Origin: Companilactobacillus nodensis DSM 19682 = JCM 14932 = NBRC 107160
GTDB taxonomy: Bacteria > Bacillota > Bacilli > Lactobacillales > Lactobacillaceae
Direction: 5' to 3'
Assembly (NCBI RefSeq): GCF_000615905.1
Contig: NZ_BAMN01000004.1
Coordinates: 1-64,000, forward strand
Length of the DNA: 64,000 nt
The notes beneath the pieces are model-generated. The model searched no databases. It saw only the letters and a program-made list of their open reading frames with translations, and was not told the DNA's origin. This document shows, one piece after another, positions 28,149 to 37,835 of the stretch (the stretch's first letter is position 1; each line of letters starts with the position of its first letter). The position numbers were made by a program, and so were the translations under genes.

Positions 28149-29215
28149 TTATTTCCCTCCGAGGTAAATAACTTTAATGAAACTTCTTCATAAGACAAAG
28201 GATCAAGGTTAGTGAGTGTAATCCCAAGTAGCCTGATCTTTTGATCACTTATGTCTAATTTATCATAAATCTCTTTGGCAATACGATATATTTCACCTTT
28301 GTCCTGGACATAATCCTGAAAAGTCATGCGCTTAGTAACTGTTTCAAAGTCAGAATTACGTAGTTTTAGTACCACTGTTTTACCGTGTTGCCGCTGTTTC
28401 TTTAGATCCTTACCGACAAGATCAGCCAGAAATTTTAATTCTTTTTCGATTTGTTCGTTCAAAACCAAATTCTGATTATACGTTCTCTCACGACCAATGG
28501 ACTTACGAACGCGATGACCTTCAACTGGCGCGTCGTCGATTCCATGAACCCTTCGAAACATCACATAACCCATTTTACCAAAGGTATTAATGAAGACATC
28601 CTGATCCAGATTCTGCAGATCCCCACCAGTATAAATATCCATATCATGTAACTTCTTTTGCATAGCTTTGCCAATGCCGTTGAACTTTTCAATCGGAATT
28701 GGCCTCAAGAAGTCCTCAGCATATTGCCCCAATATTATCGTGCGTCCAAACGGCTTACGATAATCAGATGCCATCTTGGCCAAAAATTTATTATATGAGA
28801 TTCCGACTGAACAGGTCAGGTGGGTTTCTCGAACAATTTTCTGTTGGATATAGTTGGCAACTTTTAATGTATTCGGCTCATTTAATTTGTTGACTGTCAC
28901 ATCAAGATAAGCTTCATCCAATGCTACCGACTGATAATTACCAGTTACTTCACCAAAGATGCTATGGATATAATCTGAAGTTTTGCGATACAACTCAAAA
29001 TTAGGTGGTACGATCACCAACTTATCCCTAGGAATTAGCTCTATTGCTTGTTGTGCTGGCATGGCTGAATGCGCGCCGTATTTTCTGGCATTATAGTTGG
29101 CCGTGGTGACAACTCCGTGATGATGATTCTTTCGCGGATCAGGTGCTACGAGCAAACATTTCTTCTTATATTGTGGATGTTCTCGCTCTTCCACAGAAGC
29201 GAAAAAAGCATCCAT
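28145..29215 (-). CDS. dinB: DNA polymerase IV (DinB), start codon unclear
   Basis: A Y-family translesion polymerase. From the ATG at 29215 it has 356 residues: MDAFFASVEE, YRKTSDYIHSIF, SVALDEAYLDVT (catalytic Asp-Glu), CSVGISYNKFLAKMASDYRKPFG, a helix-hairpin-helix region (GIGKAMQKKLHDMDI) and the little-finger domain. However, the conserved residues RKIIHVD, including the first metal-binding Asp, lie in frame just upstream of that ATG. The frame stays open back to the zwf stop with no ATG, GTG or TTG. A noncanonical start or a one-base insertion in the T5A5 run at 29260-29270 is possible. See the findings. Confidence 0.85.
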   Translation of the reverse strand: MDAFFASVEEREHPQYKKKCLLVAPDPRKNHHHGVVTTANYNARKYGAHSAMPAQQAIELIPRDKLVIVPPNFELYRKTSDYIHSIFGEVTGNYQSVALDEAYLDVTVNKLNEPNTLKVANYIQQKIVRETHLTCSVGISYNKFLAKMASDYRKPFGRTIILGQYAEDFLRPIPIEKFNGIGKAMQKKLHDMDIYTGGDLQNLDQDVFINTFGKMGYVMFRRVHGIDDAPVEGHRVRKSIGRERTYNQNLVLNEQIEKELKFLADLVGKDLKKQRQHGKTVVLKLRNSDFETVTKRMTFQDYVQDKGEIYRIAKEIYDKLDISDQKIRLLGITLTNLDPLSYEEVSLKLFTSEGNK

Positions 29216-29293
29216 GTCAACATGGATGATTTTTCGATTTTCTTCAATTCTAATTGGTATTTTTAAAAATCCGATAGTGCAGCACCACCTAGT

Positions 29294-30736
29294 CTAGTCG
29301 TCCCAGACCCATGAGTTACCATCACGTTCAAGTAATGTATCGGCTGCTTCTGGTCCCATCGTTCCACTAAGATAATTAGGGAAATCAGGTTCTTCAACAT
29401 CCCATTGTTCTCTTACAGCGTCAATATACTTCCATGTACTTTGAAGCTCATCCCACAATGTGAAGTGAACATGATCACCGGCAAGAATATCGATGATCAA
29501 ACTCTCATAGGCCTCACGAGCATTGTCGAAATATGTTTTATCCTCTGGAAACTTGAGAAAATCTTGATTTGCTTCAAGATAATCAATTCCATTGATCAAG
29601 ATACTGTGTCCATCTTCTGGCTCGATCAAGAAGCTAACTGTTGTATTGGGTTTGATCCCTAAATCTTTAACTTTGTCATTGAAAACAATATCGATTCTTG
29701 ATGACTTAGCGGGCATCCGCTTGCCAGAGCGAACGTAGAATGGTGTACCATTCCAACGATCATCACTGAATTCGATTCTACCAGCAACGTACGTTTCAAT
29801 ATTTGAGTTTTCATCAACATTGTCTTCATCACGATAAGCTTTTTGGTCACCCAAATTATCAGTGTCATATTGTCCACGAACAAATTCTGTCTTAACTTCT
29901 TCTGGTTGAAGGACCTTCAGACTAGCAAACAAGTCAGTCTTAACTTTATGAACAGCCTCAGCACTTAATTCCTCCGGCTTATCCATTGCAATCGATCCGA
30001 TAATTTGCATAATATGATTTTGCACCATATCACGCAATGCACCTGAAGTTTCGTAGTAACCGCCACGATCTTCAACACCAAGCGACTCACCCAAAGTAAC
30101 TTGAATATTTGAAACATACTTACTATTCAAAGCTTCTTCAAAGGTTGGATTCTTCATTCGAATATTAGAGATTTCTTGAATCATCTTTTTACCTAAATAA
30201 TGATCAATACGATAGACTTCATCTTCTGGGAACACTCTTGATAGTGAATCATTCAATTCAGTTGCACTTGCTAAATCACGACCAAATGGCTTTTCGATAA
30301 CCAGACGGTTGTATCCACCATCAGTCTTCAAACCTTCTGACTTAATGTGTTCAGCCACTGTTCCAAAGAATCTTGGTGCAATTGCCATGTAGTAGACACG
30401 GTTATGACCAGCGTCAAACTTGTCATCAAGCTTAGCTGCCAATTCTTTCAAAGCAATGTAATGTTCTGAATCATTAACATTATGTGATTGATAGAAGAAA
30501 TGTTGTGCGAATGCTGTCATTTTTTCTTTATCGTCGTCGAAATCCTCTAGTGAAGTTATAACCGTTTCACGGAAGTATTCATCACTCCATGGACGACGTG
30601 CAGTACCGATCACTGCGAAGTGATCTTTTAACATTCCTGCCTGGTACAGACGATACAATGCAGGATAGAGTTTTCTGTGAGCTAAGTCACCGGAACCTCC
30701 GAATATAATAAAAACTGCTGATTTTTCTGTTGCCAT
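29294..30736 (-). CDS. zwf: Glucose-6-phosphate 1-dehydrogenase
   Basis: A 480-residue enzyme. The NADP-binding motif is FGGSGDLAHRKLYPALYRL, the active site RIDHYLGKKMIQEI (His-Tyr), and the C-terminal ARxxESL segment AREAYESLIIDIL. It oxidises glucose 6-phosphate to 6-phosphogluconolactone with NADP, the first step of the oxidative pentose phosphate or phosphoketolase route. The ATG at 30736 follows GGGG/TTTGG; a nine-codon upstream extension is not supported. The structured element A lies upstream on the 5' side. Confidence 0.94.
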   Translation of the reverse strand: MATEKSAVFIIFGGSGDLAHRKLYPALYRLYQAGMLKDHFAVIGTARRPWSDEYFRETVITSLEDFDDDKEKMTAFAQHFFYQSHNVNDSEHYIALKELAAKLDDKFDAGHNRVYYMAIAPRFFGTVAEHIKSEGLKTDGGYNRLVIEKPFGRDLASATELNDSLSRVFPEDEVYRIDHYLGKKMIQEISNIRMKNPTFEEALNSKYVSNIQVTLGESLGVEDRGGYYETSGALRDMVQNHIMQIIGSIAMDKPEELSAEAVHKVKTDLFASLKVLQPEEVKTEFVRGQYDTDNLGDQKAYRDEDNVDENSNIETYVAGRIEFSDDRWNGTPFYVRSGKRMPAKSSRIDIVFNDKVKDLGIKPNTTVSFLIEPEDGHSILINGIDYLEANQDFLKFPEDKTYFDNAREAYESLIIDILAGDHVHFTLWDELQSTWKYIDAVREQWDVEEPDFPNYLSGTMGPEAADTLLERDGNSWVWDD

Positions 30737-30851
30737 TTTCCAAACCCCTTTAGATAACGTCATTAGTTATATTTTACAACATGTACAATTAAACATCTTT
30801 AATATTGTCTTTTAGTTTTTGTTTTTTTGGTTGTTTTCTGGTTGTTTTTTT

Positions 30852-31257
30852 ATGCCGCTTACGAGTGACAGTGATTCCACCTGCTGTGGGACCAGTCCCA
30901 GCCTGAAGTACGGTCTGGGACTTCGACTTGAAGCTTTGCTTCGCAAATCTTCAAGCTCGTCCGTTTTGTAAGGCCGGAAAACCTCCGACCTAACAAAACT
31001 TTCACAGCTGGTTCCTTCACTGTCGCTCTCCAGCTAAACGCGCTGTTCGTTCACACCTAGTACCACCTATATTTATAACCCAAGTGGAGCCAGACAGATA
31101 TGAGGGCAGTGAAAATGCAGTTAGTCAGCGATTTATGCTGGCTTAGTGCATGGGACGACCTTGAAGACGTGACTTCCGGCTTCAAGGCGAGGTCATAGAC
31201 CGCACTTTGGCTATGACCGTTCCCCACAGCCCCCATATCTGCCTGGCGGAACGACAC
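30852..31257. ncRNA. Structured element A: candidate large noncoding RNA (copy 1 of 2)
   Basis: The zwf-yajC intergenic region (587 bases) contains no credible gene. Within it, about 406 bases form many nested hairpins and match element B (47101-47524) in order and in loop sequences but not in stems. Stems here: AGTGACAGTGA/TCACTGTCGCT, GTCCCAG/CTGGGAC, CTTGAAG/CTTCAAG around the loop TTTGCTTCGCAAA, GTTTTGT/ACAAAAC, an outer stem around CAGATATG (31095-31102) / CATATCTG (31234-31241), AGTCAGC/GCTGGCT, CCTTGAAG/CTTCAAGG and GGTCATAG (31191-31198) / CTATGACC (31211-31218). Its base composition is visibly richer in G and C than the flanks. The transcribed strand is not decided. No known family was recognised. 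Confidence 0.6.
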
Positions 31258-31298
31258 TCAACAAAACCATACTAAACCTTAGAGCCCACTTTAAGGCA

Positions 31299-31334
31299 AG
31301 AAAAAAGACTGAAACTTTTACATTTCAATCTTAA
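31299..31334 (-). terminator. Intrinsic terminator after yajC
   Basis: On the minus strand AAGATTGAAA / TTTCAGTCTT is followed by six T. It separates yajC from element A. Confidence 0.75.
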
Positions 31335-31350
31335 ATAAACGTTCTAAAAA

Positions 31351-31860
31351 TTATTTTTCTTCTGTTGTATCTTTTGATTCTGTCTTTTCAGCAGTATCAT
31401 CAGCCTTTACATCATCACTAGCTTCAGCCTTATCTGATGTAGCTTCTTCAACTTTTTCTTCTGATTTAGTTCCTGACTTAGGAGCTTCTTCAGTTGACTT
31501 GTCTTCAGCTTTGTCTTCTGACTTAGCTGCTGGCTTATTCTTGTTGTCTGATGCTTTAACGTTGTCTTTTGGACTTGCCTTACGGATAAAGTTCAAATCA
31601 AATGTTAAATAAATACCATCACAATCAACAACAACTTCTTTGTTGTCACGATCGATAGATGCGATTGTTCCTTTAATACCACCCAATGTAACAACTTTGT
31701 CGCCTTTGCTCATATTGCTAAGCATTTCTTGACGTTTTTGTTGTTGCTTCTTTTGTGGACGAATAGAAATAAAGTACATACCAACGAACATGATTACGAT
31801 AAATACTAAGAAAATTGTTGATGATCCACCTGCTGCAGCGCCTAATGTTAAATAATTCAA
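31351..31860 (-). CDS. yajC: Preprotein translocase subunit YajC with long acidic tail
   Basis: YajC assists the SecDF part of the Sec translocon. The N-terminal helix (about residues 14-32) is followed by SIRPQKKQQQKRQEMLSNMSKGDKVVTLGGIKGTI in outline, the family signature (RPQ, GDxVxTxGGIxG). The domain ends near residue 97. The remaining 72 residues are Glu/Lys/Ser/Asp-rich repeats and are unusual in length for YajC (often about 90-130 residues). AAGAGG is eight bases from a TTG at 31860; the GTG at 31869 overlaps that site. Confidence 0.85.
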   Translation of the reverse strand: MNYLTLGAAAGGSSTIFLVFIVIMFVGMYFISIRPQKKQQQKRQEMLSNMSKGDKVVTLGGIKGTIASIDRDNKEVVVDCDGIYLTFDLNFIRKASPKDNVKASDNKNKPAAKSEDKAEDKSTEEAPKSGTKSEEKVEEATSDKAEASDDVKADDTAEKTESKDTTEEK

Positions 31861-31950
31861 ATTTTCCACCTCTTAATAGTTTACATACCTATATGTTATC
31901 AAAAATTTAAAGGTCTAACCACATACATTGCCTTTTAATTAAAAATAATA

Positions 31951-33114
<1,164 letters not shown>

Positions 33115-33128
33115 TTATGCTTTTTCTT

Positions 33129-33159
33129 TAAACGAGTTCCCGTTTTTCTCCACTCTCTA
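33129..33159 (-). repeat. Interspersed hairpin repeat, copy E5 (short)
   Basis: Minus strand: begins TAGAGAGTGGAG, the TAG being the queA stop codon, and ends AACTCGTTT. The middle AAAAACGGG is self-complementary with the end (AAACG / CGTTT). It is the shortest of five related copies. Confidence 0.65.
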
Positions 33160-34191
33160 CTTGATGAACATTGCATCCCCAAATGAAAAGAAGCGATACT
33201 TCTCGTCAATGGCGTGTTCATAAGCATTCAAAATATTTTCTCTTCCGGTAAATGCAGCCACTAGCATAACTAATGTTGACTTAGGTAAATGGAAGTTAGT
33301 AATGAATTCATCAACAACTTTCCATTCGTATCCTGGTTTTATAAAAATATCTGTCCAACCGCTATCAGCTTTGATTTCACCATTGAATTTGGTACCGATT
33401 GTTTCCAAGGTTCTGATAGATGTTGTACCTGTAGCGACAATCTTGCCACCATTTTTACGTACTTCATTCAACGTCTTAGCTGATTCTTCATCCAAACGAT
33501 AGAATTCAGAATGCATAATGTGCTTGCTGATATCTGATTCTGTCACCGGTCTGAATGTCCCTAATCCAACATGAAGTGTTAAGTAAACTAGCTTAATACC
33601 CTTCTCCTGTACCTTTTCAAGTAAGTCCTTAGTCCAGTGCAATCCGGCAGTTGGTGCAGCGGCTGAACCATTTTCCTTGGCATAAACTGTTTGATAACGA
33701 TCAGGGTCGTCAAGTTTTTCTTTGATGTATGGAGGCAAAGGCATTTCACCTAACTTCTCCAAGATTTCTAGAAAGATACCATCGTAGTGGAATTCGATGA
33801 TCTTGCCACCGTGCTCTAATTCTTCCATAACTGTAGCTTCCAGCTGACCGTCACCAAATTGAACTTTCGTTCCCACCTTGGCACGACGAGCTGGCTTCAT
33901 TAGAACTTCCCACTTGTCGCCTTCAATATTGTTCAATAACAATACTTCTTCGTGACCATCAGTATCTTCCTTAGTACCGTAAAGGCGAGCTGGCAAAACA
34001 CGGGAATTGTTCATAACCAAAGCATCCCCAGGATTTAGATAATCTAAAATATCATAAAAGTGCTTGTCTTGGTATTCGCCTGTTTCATGATCTAGGACCA
34101 ACAAACGTGAATGGTCGCGATCTTTGATAGGTGTTTGTGCAATAAGTTCTTCTGGTAAATTATAATCAAAATCTTCGGTTGTTAATGTCAT
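33157..34191 (-). CDS. queA: tRNA preQ1(34) S-adenosylmethionine ribosyltransferase-isomerase
   Basis: A 344-residue Que[15 protein letters not shown] at the N-terminus, [44 protein letters not shown] and [19 protein letters not shown]. It transfers the ribosyl of SAM to preQ1 in tRNA to form epoxyqueuosine. The ATG at 34191 follows GAGAGAG; 13 extra codons upstream are not supported and lie in repeat E4. Its stop codon is the first triplet of repeat E5. It is flanked by ruvB and tgt on the same strand. Confidence 0.94.
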   Translation of the reverse strand: MTLTTEDFDYNLPEELIAQTPIKDRDHSRLLVLDHETGEYQDKHFYDILDYLNPGDALVMNNSRVLPARLYGTKEDTDGHEEVLLLNNIEGDKWEVLMKPARRAKVGTKVQFGDGQLEATVMEELEHGGKIIEFHYDGIFLEILEKLGEMPLPPYIKEKLDDPDRYQTVYAKENGSAAAPTAGLHWTKDLLEKVQEKGIKLVYLTLHVGLGTFRPVTESDISKHIMHSEFYRLDEESAKTLNEVRKNGGKIVATGTTSIRTLETIGTKFNGEIKADSGWTDIFIKPGYEWKVVDEFITNFHLPKSTLVMLVAAFTGRENILNAYEHAIDEKYRFFSFGDAMFIK

Positions 34192-34209
34192 TTCTACTCT
34201 CTCTTTTCG

Positions 34210-34270
34210 TAAACGAGTTACACAAAACAACTTCCTCTGTCTACTACGAAGTTACCCGTTTTGTTTCACT
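34210..34270 (-). repeat. Interspersed hairpin repeat, copy E4
   Basis: Minus strand: GAGTGAAACAAAACGGGTAACTT... to ...TGTAACTCGTTT. The TGA inside GAGTGAAAC is the ruvB stop codon. It pairs AACGGGTAACTTC-like and AAGTT...AACTCGTTT arms. It fills the 35 bases between ruvB and the queA ribosome binding site region. Confidence 0.55.
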
Positions 34271-35285
34271 CTTTCTTCTCTGGGTATGCATAGCCCAAAT
34301 GTTCATAACCTTTTTTGGTTACGATACGGCCTCTGGCTGTCCGTTTTAAAAATCCTTTTTGCATCAAATATGGTTCGTAGACTGATTCAATGGTTTCTTG
34401 ATCTTCACCAATATTGGCAGCGATGACCTTAATACCAAGCGGTCCACCACTGTACAATTCAATCATCATCGATAAGATTCGACGATCTAGTCGATCTAGT
34501 CCTGCATCATCAACTTGTAATTGATTCAAGGCTGATTCCGCAATATCATAGTCGATCATGTCCTTACCAGCTACTTGAGCGAAGTCACGGACACGTTTTA
34601 ACAATCTATTGGCAATTCTAGGTGTCCCACGAGAACGGCGTGCAATCTCATGTGCGCCTTCTTCATCGACGTTTATTTTTAAAACTCCGGCTGTTCTGAA
34701 GACGATCTTAGACAATTCTTCTTCAGAATAATACTCCATATGAATGTCGATTCCAAATCGATCACGCAGCGGCGCTGACAGCTTACCTGAAGTCGTCGTC
34801 GCACCGATCAAGGTATATGGAACTAATTCATGATGAAGTGAACGCGATTCCGTTCCTTGGCCAACAATAATATCAATATAGAAGTCTTCCATTGCCGAAT
34901 AGAGAACTTCCTCAATTGCCCGAGGCATACGATGGATCTCATCAATAAATAAGACATCCCCCGGTTCCAATTCATCGAGAACAGCAACTAAGTCACCAGA
35001 CTTCTCAATTGATGGACCAGTAGTCGTATGAATATTCACGCCCATCTCATTGGCAATAATCATTGCTAAAGTTGTTTTACCAAGCCCAGGAGGTCCATAT
35101 AGTAAAACATGATCTAATGTCTGTTGTCGTTGTTTAGCAGCTTTGATATAAACTTCTAATTCTTTTTTAGCCTTTTCCTGACCTAAGTACTGATCAAATG
35201 TTTTCGGACGAATGGTTTGTTCCGCCATATCTTCAGCTTCATCCAAAGCATCTGCATCAGTTAAACGATCATCGTCATTTTCCAT
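34266..35285 (-). CDS. ruvB: Holliday junction branch migration helicase RuvB
   Basis: A 339-residue AAA+ motor: [16 protein letters not shown], Walker [13 protein letters not shown], Walker [10 protein letters not shown], sensor [10 protein letters not shown], arginine finger APLRDRFGI, and the C-terminal winged helix. It drives branch migration with RuvA. AAGGAGG precedes its ATG. It lies 15 bases after ruvA. Confidence 0.95.
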   Translation of the reverse strand: MENDDDRLTDADALDEAEDMAEQTIRPKTFDQYLGQEKAKKELEVYIKAAKQRQQTLDHVLLYGPPGLGKTTLAMIIANEMGVNIHTTTGPSIEKSGDLVAVLDELEPGDVLFIDEIHRMPRAIEEVLYSAMEDFYIDIIVGQGTESRSLHHELVPYTLIGATTTSGKLSAPLRDRFGIDIHMEYYSEEELSKIVFRTAGVLKINVDEEGAHEIARRSRGTPRIANRLLKRVRDFAQVAGKDMIDYDIAESALNQLQVDDAGLDRLDRRILSMMIELYSGGPLGIKVIAANIGEDQETIESVYEPYLMQKGFLKRTARGRIVTKKGYEHLGYAYPEKKE

Positions 35286-35300
35286 TGGCTAACCTCCTTA

Positions 35301-35891
35301 TTATTTAGTAAGTAATCTTAATCCGGCACGTAAATATGCATCGGCTGAATCTAAGTTTTCTTTTTGTAATTTTGGCTTGATACGAGCAATATCTCTGGCA
35401 GTATAACCCAGAGATTCTAGTGCCAGCATACCATCTTCTAATTCTTGATTGCCCGAACTCAGAGGTGTTGGATCTTCACCCAAGACCATCTGACCTTGAG
35501 CTGACATCTTACCACCGAGATCCAGAATGATCTGTTGAGCAGTCTTCTTACCGATCTTAGGAAATCTTGTTAAGAACTTAACATCATTATTTTCAATTGC
35601 TGAGATCAACCCGTTTAAGTCTTGACCGGCCAAGATTGCCAAAGCACTCTTAGGACCAATTCCTGACACACTGATCAGATGCAAGAAAATTCGTTTTTCG
35701 TTGATGTCATAGAATCCATACAAAGCCTGTTCATTGTCACGAACGACTTGTTCGACATAAACCTTAGCTTCTTCATCTTGTTGATAGCGATAAGGATTGG
35801 CAACTTGAACTTTATAGCCCACGCCACCTACGTCAACTACGACATAAGTTGGATCAATATAAGTAATTACTCCATTTAAGTATTCAAACAT
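35301..35891 (-). CDS. ruvA: Holliday junction DNA-binding protein RuvA
   Basis: A 196-residue protein with the N-terminal OB fold (MFEYLNGVITYIDPTYVVVDVGGVGYKVQV), two helix-hairpin-helix motifs (LISVSGIGPKSALAIL, FPKIGKKTAQQIILDL) and the C-terminal RuvB-binding domain (LESLGYTARDIARI). It binds four-way junctions and recruits RuvB. It starts two bases after the mutL stop. Confidence 0.95.
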   Translation of the reverse strand: MFEYLNGVITYIDPTYVVVDVGGVGYKVQVANPYRYQQDEEAKVYVEQVVRDNEQALYGFYDINEKRIFLHLISVSGIGPKSALAILAGQDLNGLISAIENNDVKFLTRFPKIGKKTAQQIILDLGGKMSAQGQMVLGEDPTPLSSGNQELEDGMLALESLGYTARDIARIKPKLQKENLDSADAYLRAGLRLLTK

Positions 35892-35893
35892 AA

Positions 35894-37818
35894 TTATTCA
35901 CTTTCTCTGGTGTCATGAGGATCTTGGATTCTTTTGAACATCTTCTCAAGATCTTTGTTACTAAATTCTACCAATACTGGACGTCCATGTGGACAATTAT
36001 ATGGATTTTCTGCTTTGGTCAAGTTTTTCAACAATGAAATAGCCTGAACTTCATCCAAATGATGATTAGCTTTGATAGCACGTTTGCAACTCATCATGAT
36101 GGCATTCTTCTCACGAAAGGCTGCCACACTTATTTTTGAATCATTCAAAACATAGTCGACCATTTCACGAATCGTCGATTCTTCTTGACCAGCAACAAAC
36201 CACGTTGGGTGAGTATTGACCACAAAACTATTCTGGCCGAAGTCTTCCAAATACAAACCAATGCTCTCAAGTATATCCTTCTTCTCACGAATCAAGATAC
36301 TCTCAGAGTTAGGATAATCCAGAACGATTGGTACTAATAATCTTTGTTGATCATTCGAGACTTTGCCGATCTCTTTACGATAATATTCGTAATTAACACG
36401 CTCTTGGGCCGCATGTTGATCAACTAAATAAAATCCATCTGGACTCTCAGCCACCAAATAAGTCCCGTGAATCTGTCCGATATATCTTAAATCTGGAAAA
36501 TCAGAAGTATTATTCTCTCGGTCAGAATTTTCTTCATCAGCGATAACTTTAACTTGCTTCTCCTGTTTCATCCGTTCATCCCATGACTTGAGATGTTCAG
36601 GATCTTCAAATATCGGTGTACCCAACAATTGTTTTGTCGACTTTTCCACCTGTGGATTACTCTCAGATTCAACTTTATCAACTTTTTCAGGTAACTTCGT
36701 TGGTAATGGTTCACTTATTTTATTCATCATAGCCAAATCATCAAAACTGATTTGTTCTGACTTATAACTGACTTTTGGTTTTTGATCAGTTGTTGTCTTG
36801 CGATTCAAATTCTTCACTGCATCAGGAATCAAATTTTGTGTGGATAACTTAGCTTTGATTCCTTCACTAATAAGATCGCAATGTGGCCTTCATTAGTCAA
36901 TCGAACCTCTTGCTTAGTGGGATGCACATTGATATCCACAAGACTTGGGTCTAAGCCAATGTCGATTACTGCGATCGGAAATCTTCCGACCATTAGCTTC
37001 GAACCATAACCACGGATCACTGCATTAGCCAGTTGATAATTTCTAATGTAACGACCATTCAATATCAATGAAATATAAGACCGATTTGAACGCGTCGTAT
37101 CAGGCTTCGAAAAATATCCTTTGATCGTGTAATCCTCATCAGAGTTTTCAAACTCCATCATGTGACTAGCAATCGTTCGTCCATAAATACCAGCGATTGT
37201 CTGTTGCAAATTACTGTTACCAGAAGTCCAAACAATATCTTTACCTTCATGGATCAATCTGAAGGAAATCTCAGGATGCCCCATCGCTAATCGATCAACG
37301 ATATCCACAATTTTGTTCAACTCTGTGTGCAGTGACTTCACATATTTCAGCCGTGCTGGTGTATTGAAGAACAAATCTTCAACTTTGATAGTTGTTCCAA
37401 TTGAACGAGCATGTGTCTCCTTGTTCAACAAGGTATTACCCGCAAATTCAGCTCTGACAGCCGACTTGCCATCAGTACTTGTCACGACCGTCAATCGTGA
37501 AACTGAAGCAATACTTGCTAAAGCCTCACCGCGAAATCCCAACGTCTTAACATTGAACAGGTCGTGATCGGTGGAAATCTTGCTGGTGGTATGAGGTTGA
37601 AAGGCAATCTCAACATCATCAGCGGCAATACCCACACCGTTATCATTGATCTCAATCGACTTGATTCCTGATTGTTTAACAGTTATCAACACCTGTGTTG
37701 CTTGTGCATCAATCGAGTTTTCGACTAATTCTTTAACAACCGATGCCGGACGTTCAATCACTTCACCTGCAGCGATTTGGTTACTCAATTCAACTGGTAA
37801 TTGATGAATCAACCCCAA
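35894..37818 (-). pseudogene. mutL: DNA mismatch repair protein MutL, split by a frameshift
   Basis: The N-terminal frame (about 328 residues) carries the GHKL ATPase: NQIAAGEVIERPASVVKELVENSIDA, DNGVGI, TLGFRGEALASI, FFNTPARLKY and VHPTKQEVRL. It then reads [13 protein letters not shown] and stops at 36829. The other frame carries [23 protein letters not shown] and the C-terminal half with [12 protein letters not shown] (endonuclease motif) and CPHGRPVLV. They join by restoring one base in TTATT at 36867-36873. Restored length would be 641 residues, normal for the family. A TTG at 37818 has the best ribosome binding site. As sequenced, no full MutL can be made. Confidence 0.85.
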
Positions 37819-37835
37819 CTTTTCCACCTTCTTTT

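Noticed and set aside
29294-29296. Possible stop-codon read-through joining zwf to dinB in frame
   Set aside because: The frames match, but there is no read-through signal and a fusion of these enzymes is not known. An unclear dinB start is more likely.
31057-31257. A 66-codon open frame inside element A
   Set aside because: It has no ribosome binding site, and the same region in element B is not open in the matching frame. The paired-stem pattern explains the sequence better.
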